Assembly: GCF_000507845.1 (NCBI RefSeq)
Contig: NZ_KI669455.1
Location: 129,441 to 193,440, forward strand
From: Helicobacter macacae MIT 99-5501
Lineage (GTDB): Bacteria > Campylobacterota > Campylobacteria > Campylobacterales > Helicobacteraceae
Length of the DNA stretch: 64,000 nucleotides
Direction of reading: 5' to 3'
This document shows positions 1 through 9,274 of this stretch, piece by piece; the stretch's first letter is position 1, and every line of letters starts with the position of its first letter. A model generated the notes under the pieces. That model saw only the letters and a program-made list of their open reading frames with translations. It searched no databases and had not been told where the DNA came from. The translations under genes were made by a program, and so were the position numbers.

Positions 1-100
1 AAAGATATGCCAAAACAGAAAACAACGCAGATAATAGCAACACTATCAGCGCAATAGCCAAGTTTATGTTTGATTTTATGGCATCTTTTTTGCTCAACAA
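1..100 (-). CDS. Partial small membrane protein (N-terminus only)
   Basis: The minus strand stays open from a TTG at 98-100 (or the adjacent TTG at 95-97) to the window edge. It reads about 32 residues: a short polar start (SKKDAIKSN) followed by one clear hydrophobic helix rich in L, I, V and A. A purine-rich AAGAGG lies just upstream of the TTG pair, which supports the start. The product is at least a single-pass inner-membrane protein; the rest lies outside the window, so no function can be given. It is read in the same direction as panD, about 100 bp downstream of it. Confidence 0.45.
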   Translation of the reverse strand, partial: MLSKKDAIKSNINLAIALIVLLLSALFSVLAYL

Positions 101-199
101 GCACCTCTTAAGTGTATGCAATAGCGCGTATTGTATCTAAATAATATTAAAATATCATTATTTTGCATATCTCAATCTCTCGCAAGATTTCATCTACTT

Positions 200-583
200 T
201 TATGCCTTTGGATAAGAATCAATATTTGATTCTACCTTTGTGATATGGTTGTGGCTATCTACAAAGACGACTTTTGGCTTGTGGGATTTTGCCCTCTCAT
301 AGTCCATACTCACATAAGCGATGATGATGATTATATCGCCCACACTTGCTTTGCGTGCGGCTGCGCCATTTAGACACACTACGCCACTACCTGCTTCTCC
401 CAATATCACATAGGTGCTTAGCCTTTCGCCATTATTTACATTTACCACATCGACTTTCATACCCTCTAGCAGCCCAGCCTCTTCGCACAAGCTAGAATCT
501 ATCGTTATAGAGCCGACATAGTTGATATTTGCTTCGCTCACAGTTGCGCGGTGGATTTTAGAAAAAAGCATTTCACATTGCAT
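200..583 (-). CDS. panD: Aspartate 1-decarboxylase proenzyme PanD
   Basis: PanD decarboxylates L-aspartate to beta-alanine, the amine half of pantothenate (coenzyme A pathway), in the cytosol. The 127-residue length is normal for the family. The self-processing site is visible as YVGSIT near residues 22-27. Cleavage between Gly and Ser creates the N-terminal pyruvoyl group of the alpha chain. The conserved [10 protein letters not shown] and NGAAAR segments follow in the usual order. The ATG start is preceded by AAGGAT. The gene lies 46 bp or so downstream of the HydE-like gene on the same strand, so the two may be co-transcribed. Confidence 0.96.
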   Translation of the reverse strand: MQCEMLFSKIHRATVSEANINYVGSITIDSSLCEEAGLLEGMKVDVVNVNNGERLSTYVILGEAGSGVVCLNGAAARKASVGDIIIIIAYVSMDYERAKSHKPKVVFVDSHNHITKVESNIDSYPKA

Positions 584-629
584 ATTTATCCTTTTTGCGT
601 TATTTGCATTATCTAAGTGCCGCTAGATA

Positions 630-2594
630 CTATTTATAAAAATCTACAAAGCCATCTTGTGGGAGGATTATCTCCATATCTTTTGGCAAATAGTGCAGTA
701 TTTTATCCAAAAAGATAGATTCCGTAAGCATATCGCCACACAAAAATACTTTCTTAATTGCGTAGTTTTGCCCCATATCTCGCGCTAGATTTCCAACAAA
801 CTCACACAAAGAATCCACCACCCCATAGCACAAAGTCGCGCTATCCACACCTGCTAGAGAGAAGCTCATTGCACTTCGCAAGATTCTAGGCATATCAAGT
901 GCCAATCCACCTTGAGGGGACTTTACCGTTTTATAATCAATTCTAGGTCCCTTATCGCGCAAGAACAATTTAGCTTTATTTAGCACACTATTCACACCCT
1001 CTTCCACACTTGCGTCTTTTGGGCAAAGTCTAAGCACTTTTGCAATGACAGAAAAAAACTCTATAAGGTTTTTGCAAGATTTTTCTAACTCTTTCGCAAA
1101 AGTAGCTTTTGTAGAATCCTCAAGCGAAAAATCTAGGCTATGCTCCCCAAAATGAGAAGTGAAGTTGGCAATTAGCTTATCGCCATTTTCTCTCGTGGCA
1201 ATCTCTGCTAAAGCGTGAGTCGGATTTAAGCTAAAATCTATGTGCAAAATCTCGCTAAATGTGTCCTTTCGTGCTTGATTTTGTGGTGCTTGTTGATTGT
1301 CATTTGGCACTTGGCGATAAACCCATATAGCTGTGTTTTTGGATTTTGAGAGGTAGCATACTAGCATTTGAGAAGCATTTGCGATTTTGGCGGTGTTTTG
1401 CAAGGATAGTGATGGGGTAGATGACACATAGTGCTTGCGGATAAGAGAGAAAAGATTTAGCTTGCAAAATCTATCCTCCACATAAGTGCCGTTTTTGTCG
1501 CAAGATACGCGCTTATAGGGTGGAATCGTGTATGTAAGCGCACTCTCCAAAATCTCACTAGATTTTTTATCAAAAGGCTTTACAAAGACAAACTCCACGC
1601 CACGCGCCCTAGCATACACTCCAAGCAATGCCAAAAGTGGCTCATAAGCCAAAACACACTCAATCTCCACAGGATTTGCCATACCTGCTGATTGCGCTAC
1701 TTGATTTTGCTTGCCAAAAAACTCTTTTGCAAAGACTTCTTTTGGACACAGCTTCATACTTGGCTTCTCAAAGCTCCCAAGCAGGCTGATTTGGGCTTGA
1801 TTTACCCGCATAAAACTTTGCAGTGCCCCAAGCTCCCAAAACATCACAAGAGGGGATTTCTCCCCCACGCTTAAAGTCATATCGCCTCTTTTTGTGCGGA
1901 TTCTAACAGGCTTGCCCTCCGCTAACTTACTAGCAAGCCTAGCAAGGAGCACAGCAAGGCTAGAATCTTTTGGTGCGATTTTTTTTGCACTTTTTGTGTC
2001 AAAGACTTCATCGCCATATCGTATATCCACAAAAAAGGGCTTTAGCACGGAGCATAGCGACAAATCGCTTGCCGTGTTATCCTCATTTTTCTCTTCAAAT
2101 GCACCTAAAAGGGCTTTCATCTCTTGCACGGTGGGGATAGATTCTGCATTTTTTGGTAGTGTCCTATCGTGCGGGGTTTTAGAGTGCAAAATTTTAGCAT
2201 AGCTAATCTTTTTTGGCAAAATGCTTGATTCTTGCAAGGATTTTGCACTCTCTATACCCTTAAATACAAAATCCATACTCAAAGGTAGATTCTCACTTAT
2301 GGAGTTGGCAAAGGCGATGATTGTGTCATTTGCCACACCATCATTTGCCTTGGCGTCATTTATAGGGCGGACAAAGAAATACAGCTCACTTGGCTTTATC
2401 CACTCTTTGCTAGGACAAAACTCACTTCCAAAATCTAATCTATGCTTTTTTGCCAAATCGCACAATATCGCTTCAAATGGCGCGATAGCTTTGTGTGATT
2501 TTGTGCTAAGAAATATAAAAGCAAAGGTAGAATCAAGCGAGCAATTAGAATCTTTAGAAGTATTTTTTTTGTGTGTTTCTATTTTTTTAGACAT
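630..2594 (-). CDS. hydE: HydE-like hydrogenase maturation protein (HypF C-terminal-like)
   Basis: A 654-residue soluble protein with no signal peptide. The C-terminal 150 residues hold glycine-rich strands (AGVDSATLCYG, then KKVFLCGDMLTES) reminiscent of the Kae1/HypF carbamoyltransferase fold. Epsilonproteobacterial HydE, linked to NiFe hydrogenase in Wolinella and Helicobacter, has this kind of C-terminus. The assignment rests on memory of that family rather than on an alignment. No hydrogenase structural genes are visible in the window. I prefer the ATG at 2594 over the in-frame GTG at 2606, because AAGGTG lies directly before the GTG and about 10 bases before the ATG. The middle (residues 140-200) is low in conserved motifs. 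Confidence 0.5.
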   Translation of the reverse strand: MSKKIETHKKNTSKDSNCSLDSTFAFIFLSTKSHKAIAPFEAILCDLAKKHRLDFGSEFCPSKEWIKPSELYFFVRPINDAKANDGVANDTIIAFANSISENLPLSMDFVFKGIESAKSLQESSILPKKISYAKILHSKTPHDRTLPKNAESIPTVQEMKALLGAFEEKNEDNTASDLSLCSVLKPFFVDIRYGDEVFDTKSAKKIAPKDSSLAVLLARLASKLAEGKPVRIRTKRGDMTLSVGEKSPLVMFWELGALQSFMRVNQAQISLLGSFEKPSMKLCPKEVFAKEFFGKQNQVAQSAGMANPVEIECVLAYEPLLALLGVYARARGVEFVFVKPFDKKSSEILESALTYTIPPYKRVSCDKNGTYVEDRFCKLNLFSLIRKHYVSSTPSLSLQNTAKIANASQMLVCYLSKSKNTAIWVYRQVPNDNQQAPQNQARKDTFSEILHIDFSLNPTHALAEIATRENGDKLIANFTSHFGEHSLDFSLEDSTKATFAKELEKSCKNLIEFFSVIAKVLRLCPKDASVEEGVNSVLNKAKLFLRDKGPRIDYKTVKSPQGGLALDMPRILRSAMSFSLAGVDSATLCYGVVDSLCEFVGNLARDMGQNYAIKKVFLCGDMLTESIFLDKILHYLPKDMEIILPQDGFVDFYK

Positions 2595-3049
2595 TTTAGA
2601 GGACACCTTAACCCTATATTTTTATGAAATAAAACCAAATTAAAACGCAAAAGCTACAACTTTGAGATTTTAGCGCAATTATTTAGCAATACTTCAAACA
2701 AATAATTAACATTTTAGGAGTCAAAAATATAGCTATAAACACACGATGAATAAGAGCACGATAAATTAAAAAATCACGCAAAAATCCACAAAATCAAGCA
2801 AAATATGCAAATATTTGCACAAAAGAGAGCAAAAATACGCAAAAACTATCCGCTTTTTGCCGATTTTGTTATATAATCGTGCCTCGTAAGGCGAGATTAG
2901 CGCGTGAGTGTGGGCATCGCTTACATTTTTGCAGCTCACATTTATCGTTTCTATGCAGTTTTTACATTTGGTTTTTGTGTTGCATAGATTTCGCACAGCG
3001 CATTCTTGTGTTATTCATAGCGGGGCATATCTTTACAAAAGGTTGCAAA
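2595..3049. promoter_or_regulatory. Divergent intergenic region with a TATAAT box
   Basis: This AT-rich gap separates the HydE-like gene (leftward) from a small membrane-protein gene (rightward). A perfect TATAAT at 2872-2877 could drive the rightward gene, which would then have a leader of about 165 bases. The leader has a short CTCG/CGAG hairpin just after the -10 box. I did not recognise a known RNA family or riboswitch in it. Confidence 0.4.
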
Positions 3050-3235
3050 ATGGATGTGAAAACTTGGATTTTTCCAACGCTATGCTTTTTTTTGTTTTGC
3101 TATGTTATGGTGTTTGTTGGGTTTTTTACATATCGTGTCAATCCAAATGTATCACTTTTTCAAGAAAAGGGGATAAAAGGTGCTACAAGCCTAGATAATC
3201 TAGCCAAAGAGATGAATAAGGCTATGAAGAAGTAG
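3050..3235 (+). CDS. Small single-pass membrane protein, unknown function
   Basis: A 61-residue protein beginning MDVKTWIFP, with one long hydrophobic helix (about residues 7-28) and a polar C-terminal tail ending in a Lys-rich NKAMKK. The start at 3050 follows AAAGG at a normal distance. A longer reading frame exists upstream, but its GTG start falls directly after a TATAAT box and is unlikely to be used. The gene sits just before the sigma-28 promoter of flgM. That may be chance, and nothing in the protein indicates a flagellar role. No family recognised. Confidence 0.6.
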   Translation: MDVKTWIFPTLCFFLFCYVMVFVGFFTYRVNPNVSLFQEKGIKGATSLDNLAKEMNKAMKK

Positions 3236-3259
3236 AATTGAAGTGGGGAAAAATAGGCT

Positions 3260-3287
3260 TAAATCGTTGGATTTTTCAACCGATATA
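3260..3287 (+). promoter_or_regulatory. Sigma-28 (FliA) promoter of the flgM operon
   Basis: TAAA at 3260-3263 is followed, after the 15-base spacer typical of sigma-28 promoters, by ACCGATAT ending at 3286. The core CGATAT matches the -10 form CGATWT reported for Campylobacter FliA. The site lies 53 bp before the flgM start. Because FlgM inhibits FliA, this placement implies the usual negative feedback. Confidence 0.75.
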
Positions 3288-3339
3288 GCTTGACAGATAC
3301 ATATAAGCGAACTAGACCAAAATCACCAAAGGAGTGCAG

Positions 3340-3570
3340 ATGAATACCATAAGCTCAAATATCGCTTCTCTAAATGCGCGAAATGCAAACGCATACAAAG
3401 ACGAAGACACAAAAATCGCCACGCAGCGAAATCGCCAAAATGACGATGTAGCCCAAGTCGCAGCGCAGAACAAAATCGCGCAGATTAGGGACTCTATCGA
3501 GGCAAAAGAATACAAACTCGACTTACAAAAAACTTCCGAAAAAATGGCACTAGATTTGCTTAACTTATAG
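3340..3570 (+). CDS. flgM: Anti-sigma-28 factor FlgM
   Basis: A 76-residue protein that would bind sigma-28 (FliA) until the hook-basal body is complete. The C-terminal half has the FlgM pattern of short amphipathic helices (IAQIRDSIEAKEYKLDL then KTSEKMALDLL). The N-terminal half is polar and probably disordered, as in known FlgM proteins. The ATG at 3340 is 5 bases after GGAG; an in-frame GTG at 3334 overlaps that ribosome site and is rejected. The gene is followed by FlgN-like and FlgK genes in the order seen in Campylobacter, which strongly supports the call. Confidence 0.85.
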   Translation: MNTISSNIASLNARNANAYKDEDTKIATQRNRQNDDVAQVAAQNKIAQIRDSIEAKEYKLDLQKTSEKMALDLLNL

Positions 3571-3636
3571 CCAAAACCTCCTTATCTGCTTTTTAGCAGT
3601 GTGCTTTGCGCGTGAGGGGGCAGATAAGGATAAAAA

Positions 3637-4074
3637 ATGGTTATGCAATATCTTCAAGGTGCTATCGCTGACTTACGCACACTTATCGACTACACAAAGC
3701 AAGACATAGAGTCCATAAAGCTAGCCAAGCACGATGAGATTTTTGAGCGCAATCCCAAAAAAGACGCCCTCATCAAGGAGTTTGAGACCAAAAAAAGCTT
3801 GATTAGCCAAGAGATGCTTGCCCTCAAAAATAACAACCCCCAAAAAGAAATAAAAGACCTAATCGATTCTAGGACACAAGAGCTTTTTGATGAGATGAGC
3901 CAAGCCCTAAAGGAGCTAAAAAAGCTAAATTCTAGCTACGCTCAAATCGTTTTCGCTGTGAGTGAGTTTTTTACCTCACTTATGGACAAACTTATCCCCA
4001 AAGAAGCCCAAACTTATGGCGATAAAAAATCCACCCCCAAATCAAGCATAAATCTTTTGCAAATCAAGGCTTAG
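3637..4074 (+). CDS. flgN: FlgN-like flagellar chaperone
   Basis: A 145-residue, charged, almost wholly helical protein without signal peptide or membrane segment. FlgN-type chaperones hold the hook-filament junction proteins FlgK and FlgL before export. The sequence shows long heptad-like stretches (residues 8-70 and 80-125) and the placement directly between flgM and flgK, with flgK starting four bases after its stop. Helicobacter FlgN is poorly conserved in sequence, so the name rests mainly on gene order, size and helical content. Confidence 0.7.
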   Translation: MVMQYLQGAIADLRTLIDYTKQDIESIKLAKHDEIFERNPKKDALIKEFETKKSLISQEMLALKNNNPQKEIKDLIDSRTQELFDEMSQALKELKKLNSSYAQIVFAVSEFFTSLMDKLIPKEAQTYGDKKSTPKSSINLLQIKA

Positions 4075-4077
4075 GCT

Positions 4078-5907
4078 ATGGGCGGGATTCTCTCTTCACT
4101 AAATACCTCATACACAGGGCTTGTGGGACACCAAGTAATGGTAGACACCACGAGCAACAATATCTCAAACGCTAGCGATGAGTTTTATAGCCGTAAGCGC
4201 GTGATAGCCCAGCCAGAGCGACCGCTTGTGATGCACCAAGGGCTTATCATCGGGCGCGGTGTAGATATTCCCGCCATTCGCAGAATCCACGATGATTTTG
4301 TGTTTGACAGATATACCAAGTCAGGCTCAGAAATGGCGTTTTTTCAAAACAGCTTTGACTTCTTACGCGAGATTTCAGCCTACTTTCCAGATGTCGAGGG
4401 TGTAGGGATTTATAATGATTTAGAAGCGTATTTTAATGCGTGGAAAGATGTCTCCAAAAACTCCCAAGACCCAGCCCAAAAGCAAGTCCTAGCAGAAGCC
4501 ACCCAAGTGCTTACGCGAAATCTGCGTGATACTCGCACAAAGCTTGTAAATCTTCAACGACAAGCTAGCGAAAATCTAGAAACGCTTATCAATGAGGCAA
4601 ATCGTTTAGGCTCTGAAATCGCCCAGCTAAATGGCAAAATCAAAGAAATGGAAGACGCCAAGCAATATCGCCAAGCAAATGAACTGCGCGATAGACGCGA
4701 CCAATACGAATTCCACCTTATCGAAATCATCGGTGGGCGCGTGTATAAAAATCATCTCCGCACAGATTCTCTCCTGCAAGCTAGAAATGCGGATTTTGAC
4801 GAAAACTATGTGATGAATATCGCACGCGGATTTAATATGGTAGATGGCTACACTTTCCACCCCATAAAGCTAGACAAAGAAAACAATGCCGAGCACCTAA
4901 ACCGCGTTTATTGGCATACTTATGATTTTAAAGATGTAGACATCACTGATAAACTTGATGAGGGCAAGGCAGGCTCTCTTATCTCGCTTTATAACACAGG
5001 CTACAAAGGCACAAAAATCGGGCATATTCAGCATTATATTGATTTGCTTGACACTTTTGCGCAAGGCTTTATGGAAGCCACAAATGCTATTTATGCCCAA
5101 TCCGCAGCAAAAGAGCTCATAGGCGAGCAAGTGCAGTTCGGGCGATATGAAGCACTAAAAGATACCAATTATAATTTCAAAAACGGCTCATTTGACCTAA
5201 TGGCATACAACACAAAAGGCGATGTCATCGCTACAAAGAGAATCTACATAGACAATGTAACCACTATGCACGACATTGTCCGTGCGATAAATGGCAACAA
5301 AGATGACAATGATGACAACAACGACATAAACGACTTTGATGATTACTTTAGGGCGATATTTGACCCCGAAGTCAAGCAGTTTGTCATAGAGTCTACAAAT
5401 CCACGAGAGGGGATATATGTCGCTATCAAGGACAATGGCACAAATTTCACAGGTGCTATGGGAATCAACAAATTTTTGCAAGGACAAAGTGCTAGAGACA
5501 TAAGGCTACATAGAGACTATGAAAAAGACGCCACGCAAATCCGCCCGTGGCTAACCCCCACAGCGGGTAACTTCGATGTGGCAAATATGATGCAACAACT
5601 CCAATACGACAAAATCGACTTTTTCAACAAGCACACAAAGCAGCCTTTCAAAATGGGCATAAATGAGTTTTATCAGTTTGCCGCAGGACGCATAGCCACT
5701 GACACAGAGGAGACACAGCGCACACTTGATACCAAAACATCTGTATTTGAAGCCACCAAAAAAGAGCATCTATCTATCACGCAAGTGAGTATCGATGAGG
5801 AAATGGTGGATTTAATCAAGTTTCAAGGTGGATATGCTGCAAATGCTAAAGTCATAACCACCATTGACAAAATGATAGACACTCTGCTAAGTATTAAGCA
5901 ACCTTAA
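4078..5907 (+). CDS. flgK: Flagellar hook-associated protein 1 (FlgK)
   Basis: FlgK forms the first junction ring between hook and filament. The N-terminus (SSLNTSYTGLVGHQVMVDTTSNNISNASD, residues 5-33) is the classical rod/hook/HAP D0 helix with its NNISNA motif. The C-terminus (VDLIKFQGGYAANAKVITTIDKMIDTLL) is the matching D0 helix that pairs with it. At 609 residues it has the usual epsilonproteobacterial length. The middle carries the variable surface domains, including an Asp/Asn-rich loop at about residues 415-432. It is exported by the flagellar type III apparatus, probably with help from the FlgN-like protein encoded just upstream. Confidence 0.96.
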   Translation: MGGILSSLNTSYTGLVGHQVMVDTTSNNISNASDEFYSRKRVIAQPERPLVMHQGLIIGRGVDIPAIRRIHDDFVFDRYTKSGSEMAFFQNSFDFLREISAYFPDVEGVGIYNDLEAYFNAWKDVSKNSQDPAQKQVLAEATQVLTRNLRDTRTKLVNLQRQASENLETLINEANRLGSEIAQLNGKIKEMEDAKQYRQANELRDRRDQYEFHLIEIIGGRVYKNHLRTDSLLQARNADFDENYVMNIARGFNMVDGYTFHPIKLDKENNAEHLNRVYWHTYDFKDVDITDKLDEGKAGSLISLYNTGYKGTKIGHIQHYIDLLDTFAQGFMEATNAIYAQSAAKELIGEQVQFGRYEALKDTNYNFKNGSFDLMAYNTKGDVIATKRIYIDNVTTMHDIVRAINGNKDDNDDNNDINDFDDYFRAIFDPEVKQFVIESTNPREGIYVAIKDNGTNFTGAMGINKFLQGQSARDIRLHRDYEKDATQIRPWLTPTAGNFDVANMMQQLQYDKIDFFNKHTKQPFKMGINEFYQFAAGRIATDTEETQRTLDTKTSVFEATKKEHLSITQVSIDEEMVDLIKFQGGYAANAKVITTIDKMIDTLLSIKQP

Positions 5908-5961
5908 ACTAGCTTACTAATTTTGTGATTTTGCCTAAAATCTAGCCAAAAAGGACTTCAA

Positions 5962-8900
5962 ATGCCTATCCAAACCACTCTTATACCAGACACCTCACTC
6001 TTATCTGCCCCCCCCCCGTAAAAACCTAATTGCTCCCACCACACAAAATTGCCCTGCTACGCAAAATTGCCCAGACACACAAAATCTAAATTTCGCGCAA
6101 TCTCCTACTAAAGCTGGCTCGCCCACACCACTTTCAAATCTCATCACAAACGAGGGTAGCAATACCCTTATAAACCGCCTAGATTCGCTCATACACTCAT
6201 ATAGTAGCAATGACACAAATAACGCTACAAAGATTGACTTATGCGTGATTAGCGGATTTTACAACGCCAAAGCACTTCAACGCCTTTCCTGCCTAAAAGA
6301 TAATCTAAACGCCATTTGCATTATTTTGGGCAAAAGTGAGCAAAGCACACAAAACCAGCAAAATACGCAAACTAGCACAAGCGATATTGCCTTTTACTTA
6401 GATGAAAATATCTTAGATATTGATGCCCAGCTAGATGAGATTAGCGCGAATAAAATCGCTTATAATTTTATCAAAAACCACCCTATATCATTCTACACTT
6501 CCACCGCCCACACGCTTATCCACTCAAAAATGTATTTTTTGCACGATAGCACAAACCCCAAAATCGAGCAAAATGTCATAATCGGTAGCTCAAATCTCAC
6601 TGCAAGTGGCTTAGGGCTTTATGGAGATAGCTCAAACAAAGAGCTAAACCTACTTTGTGATTCCAAAGAGACAACCAAAGAGTGCAAAATCTACTTTGAC
6701 ACCCTTTTATCTCAATGCAAAGACTCCACAGATGAGGTGCTAGAGTCCTTGCAAACGAGCTATTTTTATCACAGCCCAAAGGACATACTTGATAAAATCG
6801 CGTCCTATTTCACAAGCCAAACCCAAGACTTATCCACAAACGAAGAGCTTGATTTAGAGCGCGGGGCAAAGGCTTACGCGCTTTATCCTTTCCAGCTAGT
6901 CGCCACACGCGAAATCTACAAACGACTAAAAACTTACGGCATAGCTTTACTAGCAGACCCTGTGGGCAGTGGCAAAACGCTAAGCGCACTATCCCTAGCC
7001 ACGCTATATAAGCGCATAGCTATCATTTCTCCAGCCAAGCTAAAAGCGCAATGGCACAGCTACAAGCACGATTCGCAAAATCCCTTTATCCTAAGCCAAA
7101 ATATCGAGTTTTACACTTATGATGAAGCGATAAACAAAAATGAGCGAATCCCATTTCTAAAGTCCGCAGATTTAGTCATCATCGATGAGTCCCACACCTT
7201 TCGCAATGATAATCCCACCTATCGCAAACTAAAAGGAAAAATTTCACACGATTCACACCTATTGCTACTCTCTGCCACGCCTATAAACAACAGCTACTTA
7301 GACTTAGCCCACCAGCTTAGCCTAAAAGGCGAACGCATTACTATAAATGGTATGCCACTAAACCCCATAGCTATCTGCAAACGCGCCAATGAAATCACCA
7401 AAAAAGTTAAAGAAGAGCCACAGCAAGATGCCCTAGATTCTTACGATGAGATTATCCTGCCACTAGATTATTACAAGCTATGCAATCTTATCTTTTCGCG
7501 CTCCGCAAAGGAAATAGAGCAGTATCTAAAATCTTTAGGCAAATCCCTACCCAAAAAAGCCATCAATGTAGAAAAACTCTCATCAATCCCACCACACATA
7601 GACTTTAGCATAGATTCACTGCTAGAGATTTTGGGTGTAAATGATTCGCAAAACAGCCTATCATTTTGCATTTATGACCCCTATAACGAGCGATATTTGC
7701 CAAGTGAAATCATCGATGAGCTACAAAGCGACAAACTTGCTAATTTGGGCGGATACTCCACACCGCGCGGATTTTTATGTATGTCGCTTATCAAAGCATT
7801 AGAATCAAGTGTCGATGCCTTTAGTAGCATTTTGGATAAAATCATCGCATATCATAAAAGTTTCCTAGATTTAAGCGATTCCACGCATTCCACCTTTTGT
7901 GCGTCCTCTTCGCCCTCTTTTTCCATATCCTTTGCAGAGTGGGATTTGGCGTGGGCAGATTCCTCTATTGAATCTTTAGATGAGCCTAGCGCATTCCCAC
8001 AGCGACTACAAAGCATTATAGATTCGCGCCATATAAGCGCATTAAGCCAAGAATTTTATAATGACACACAAAGCGATTTAGCAAAGCTAAAAAGCATAAA
8101 ATCCAAGCTACACTCTTATAACTCCACGATAGATTTTGCCAAAAGTGCGAAATTCCAAGCTCTAAAACGGCTTATAGATTCCGCTTCTATTAAGCGTGAA
8201 AAGCTCATTATTTTTACAGAGAGTATCGTTACTGCAAATGCACTTACCACCGCACTAAGGGCTTCATTTAGCGACATTATCACAGAATCTATCACGGGCA
8301 ATACAAGTCCAAGCGAGTTTAGCAACCACAAAAAGCGATTTTCGCCAAAATCACTGCACTACACGCTACAAGAAAATGAGCGCGAAATCGACATTTTAGT
8401 CGCCACAGATTGCCTAAGCGAGGGGCAAAACCTGCAAGATTGCGCGAACTTGCTAAATTGGGACATTGCTTTTAATCCCATTCGAGCCATTCAGCGAATC
8501 GGACGGATTTGGCGTATCGGCTCAACGCACAAGATAAACCATATCACGCACTTTTTCCCCGATATGGATATAGATTCTTATATCGATTTGGAGTCAAAGC
8601 TGCGCTATAAGCTAGAGGCAGCAAACTCTGCCACCGCGCTAGAAAATCCATTTTCACAAGAGCAAGAGCAACGCTACCAAACGCACAAAGACTTACGCAC
8701 AAAGCAACTAAAAGCAATGGAGAGCGAGTTTGTCGCGCTAGAGCAAGAATCAAGCTCTTTTATCAATCTAGCAAATCTTTTTAGCGATTTTGTCAAATCC
8801 AAAAAATCCCACCTAAAAGAGGGCATATTTTCTATCGCACTTGATAATGCAGGGCAAAACCTACTCTTTGCTTTATTGCAAGACACTTCTATGCTACGAC

Positions 8901-9274
8901 ATTCTAACCAAATCGATTCGCTCTATCCCTGCCTTTATGATATTTCCACCCAAACGCTACTGCCTAGCATTTTGCCAAGCGATAAGCAAAATAATCTCTC
9001 TCAAATCATTATTTGCAACAGCACTACAAAGCCACAAGAAGCATTTTCACAGCTAGAGCATATCACAAATGACTACACAGACATAATCGCGTTAAAAGGC
9101 ATTTTTGAAAACATTACAGGACAGCTAAATGCACAGATTCAGCATTACCAATCCAGCATACAAAGCCAAAGCAAAAGCGATGGCGGACTTGTCTTTATTG
9201 AGCCAAAGACATTTAGGCTTATTGCGTGGCTACTTATCAACCCAGATTTTACAACCTTTGGAGGCACAAAATGA
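5962..9274 (+). CDS. PLD-SNF2 helicase, phase-variable, currently OFF (C10)
   Basis: An ATG at 5962, preceded by AAGGAC, opens a frame that stops at 6019-6021 just after ten cytosines. Removing one C joins it to the frame running unbroken to 9274, giving about 1103 residues. After a Thr/Asn-rich linker come a phospholipase D-like motif (HSKMYFLHD, then GSSNLT), then SNF2-type helicase motifs: ADPVGSGKT (Walker A), IIDESHTF, LLLSATPINNS, and QRIGRIWRIGS (motif VI). A GTG inside (6245) could give a shorter product that retains the PLD and helicase domains. PLD nuclease and SF2 ATPase partners occur in restriction systems such as NgoAVII and CglI, and SNF2 proteins in DISARM. The stop overlaps the start of the methyltransferase gene, so the two are translationally coupled. 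It lies 54 bp after flgK, and the exact system type is my inference. Confidence 0.8.
6008..6017 (+). repeat. C10 homopolymer, phase-variation switch
   Basis: Ten cytosines lie 46 bases after the ATG of the PLD-SNF2 helicase gene. With ten, translation ends at once; with nine (or twelve) the long helicase frame is entered. Such tracts are the usual slipped-strand switches of Helicobacter and Campylobacter. Confidence 0.85.

Noticed and set aside
2879..3049. Upstream GTG extension of the small membrane protein
   Set aside because: The GTG immediately follows a TATAAT box and has no ribosome site, whereas the ATG at 3050 has one.
3589..3613. Possible sigma-54 promoter and a CTGCT/AGCAG hairpin before flgN
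   Set aside because: The match to the GG/GC elements is poor, and the sigma-28 promoter upstream of flgM already explains expression.
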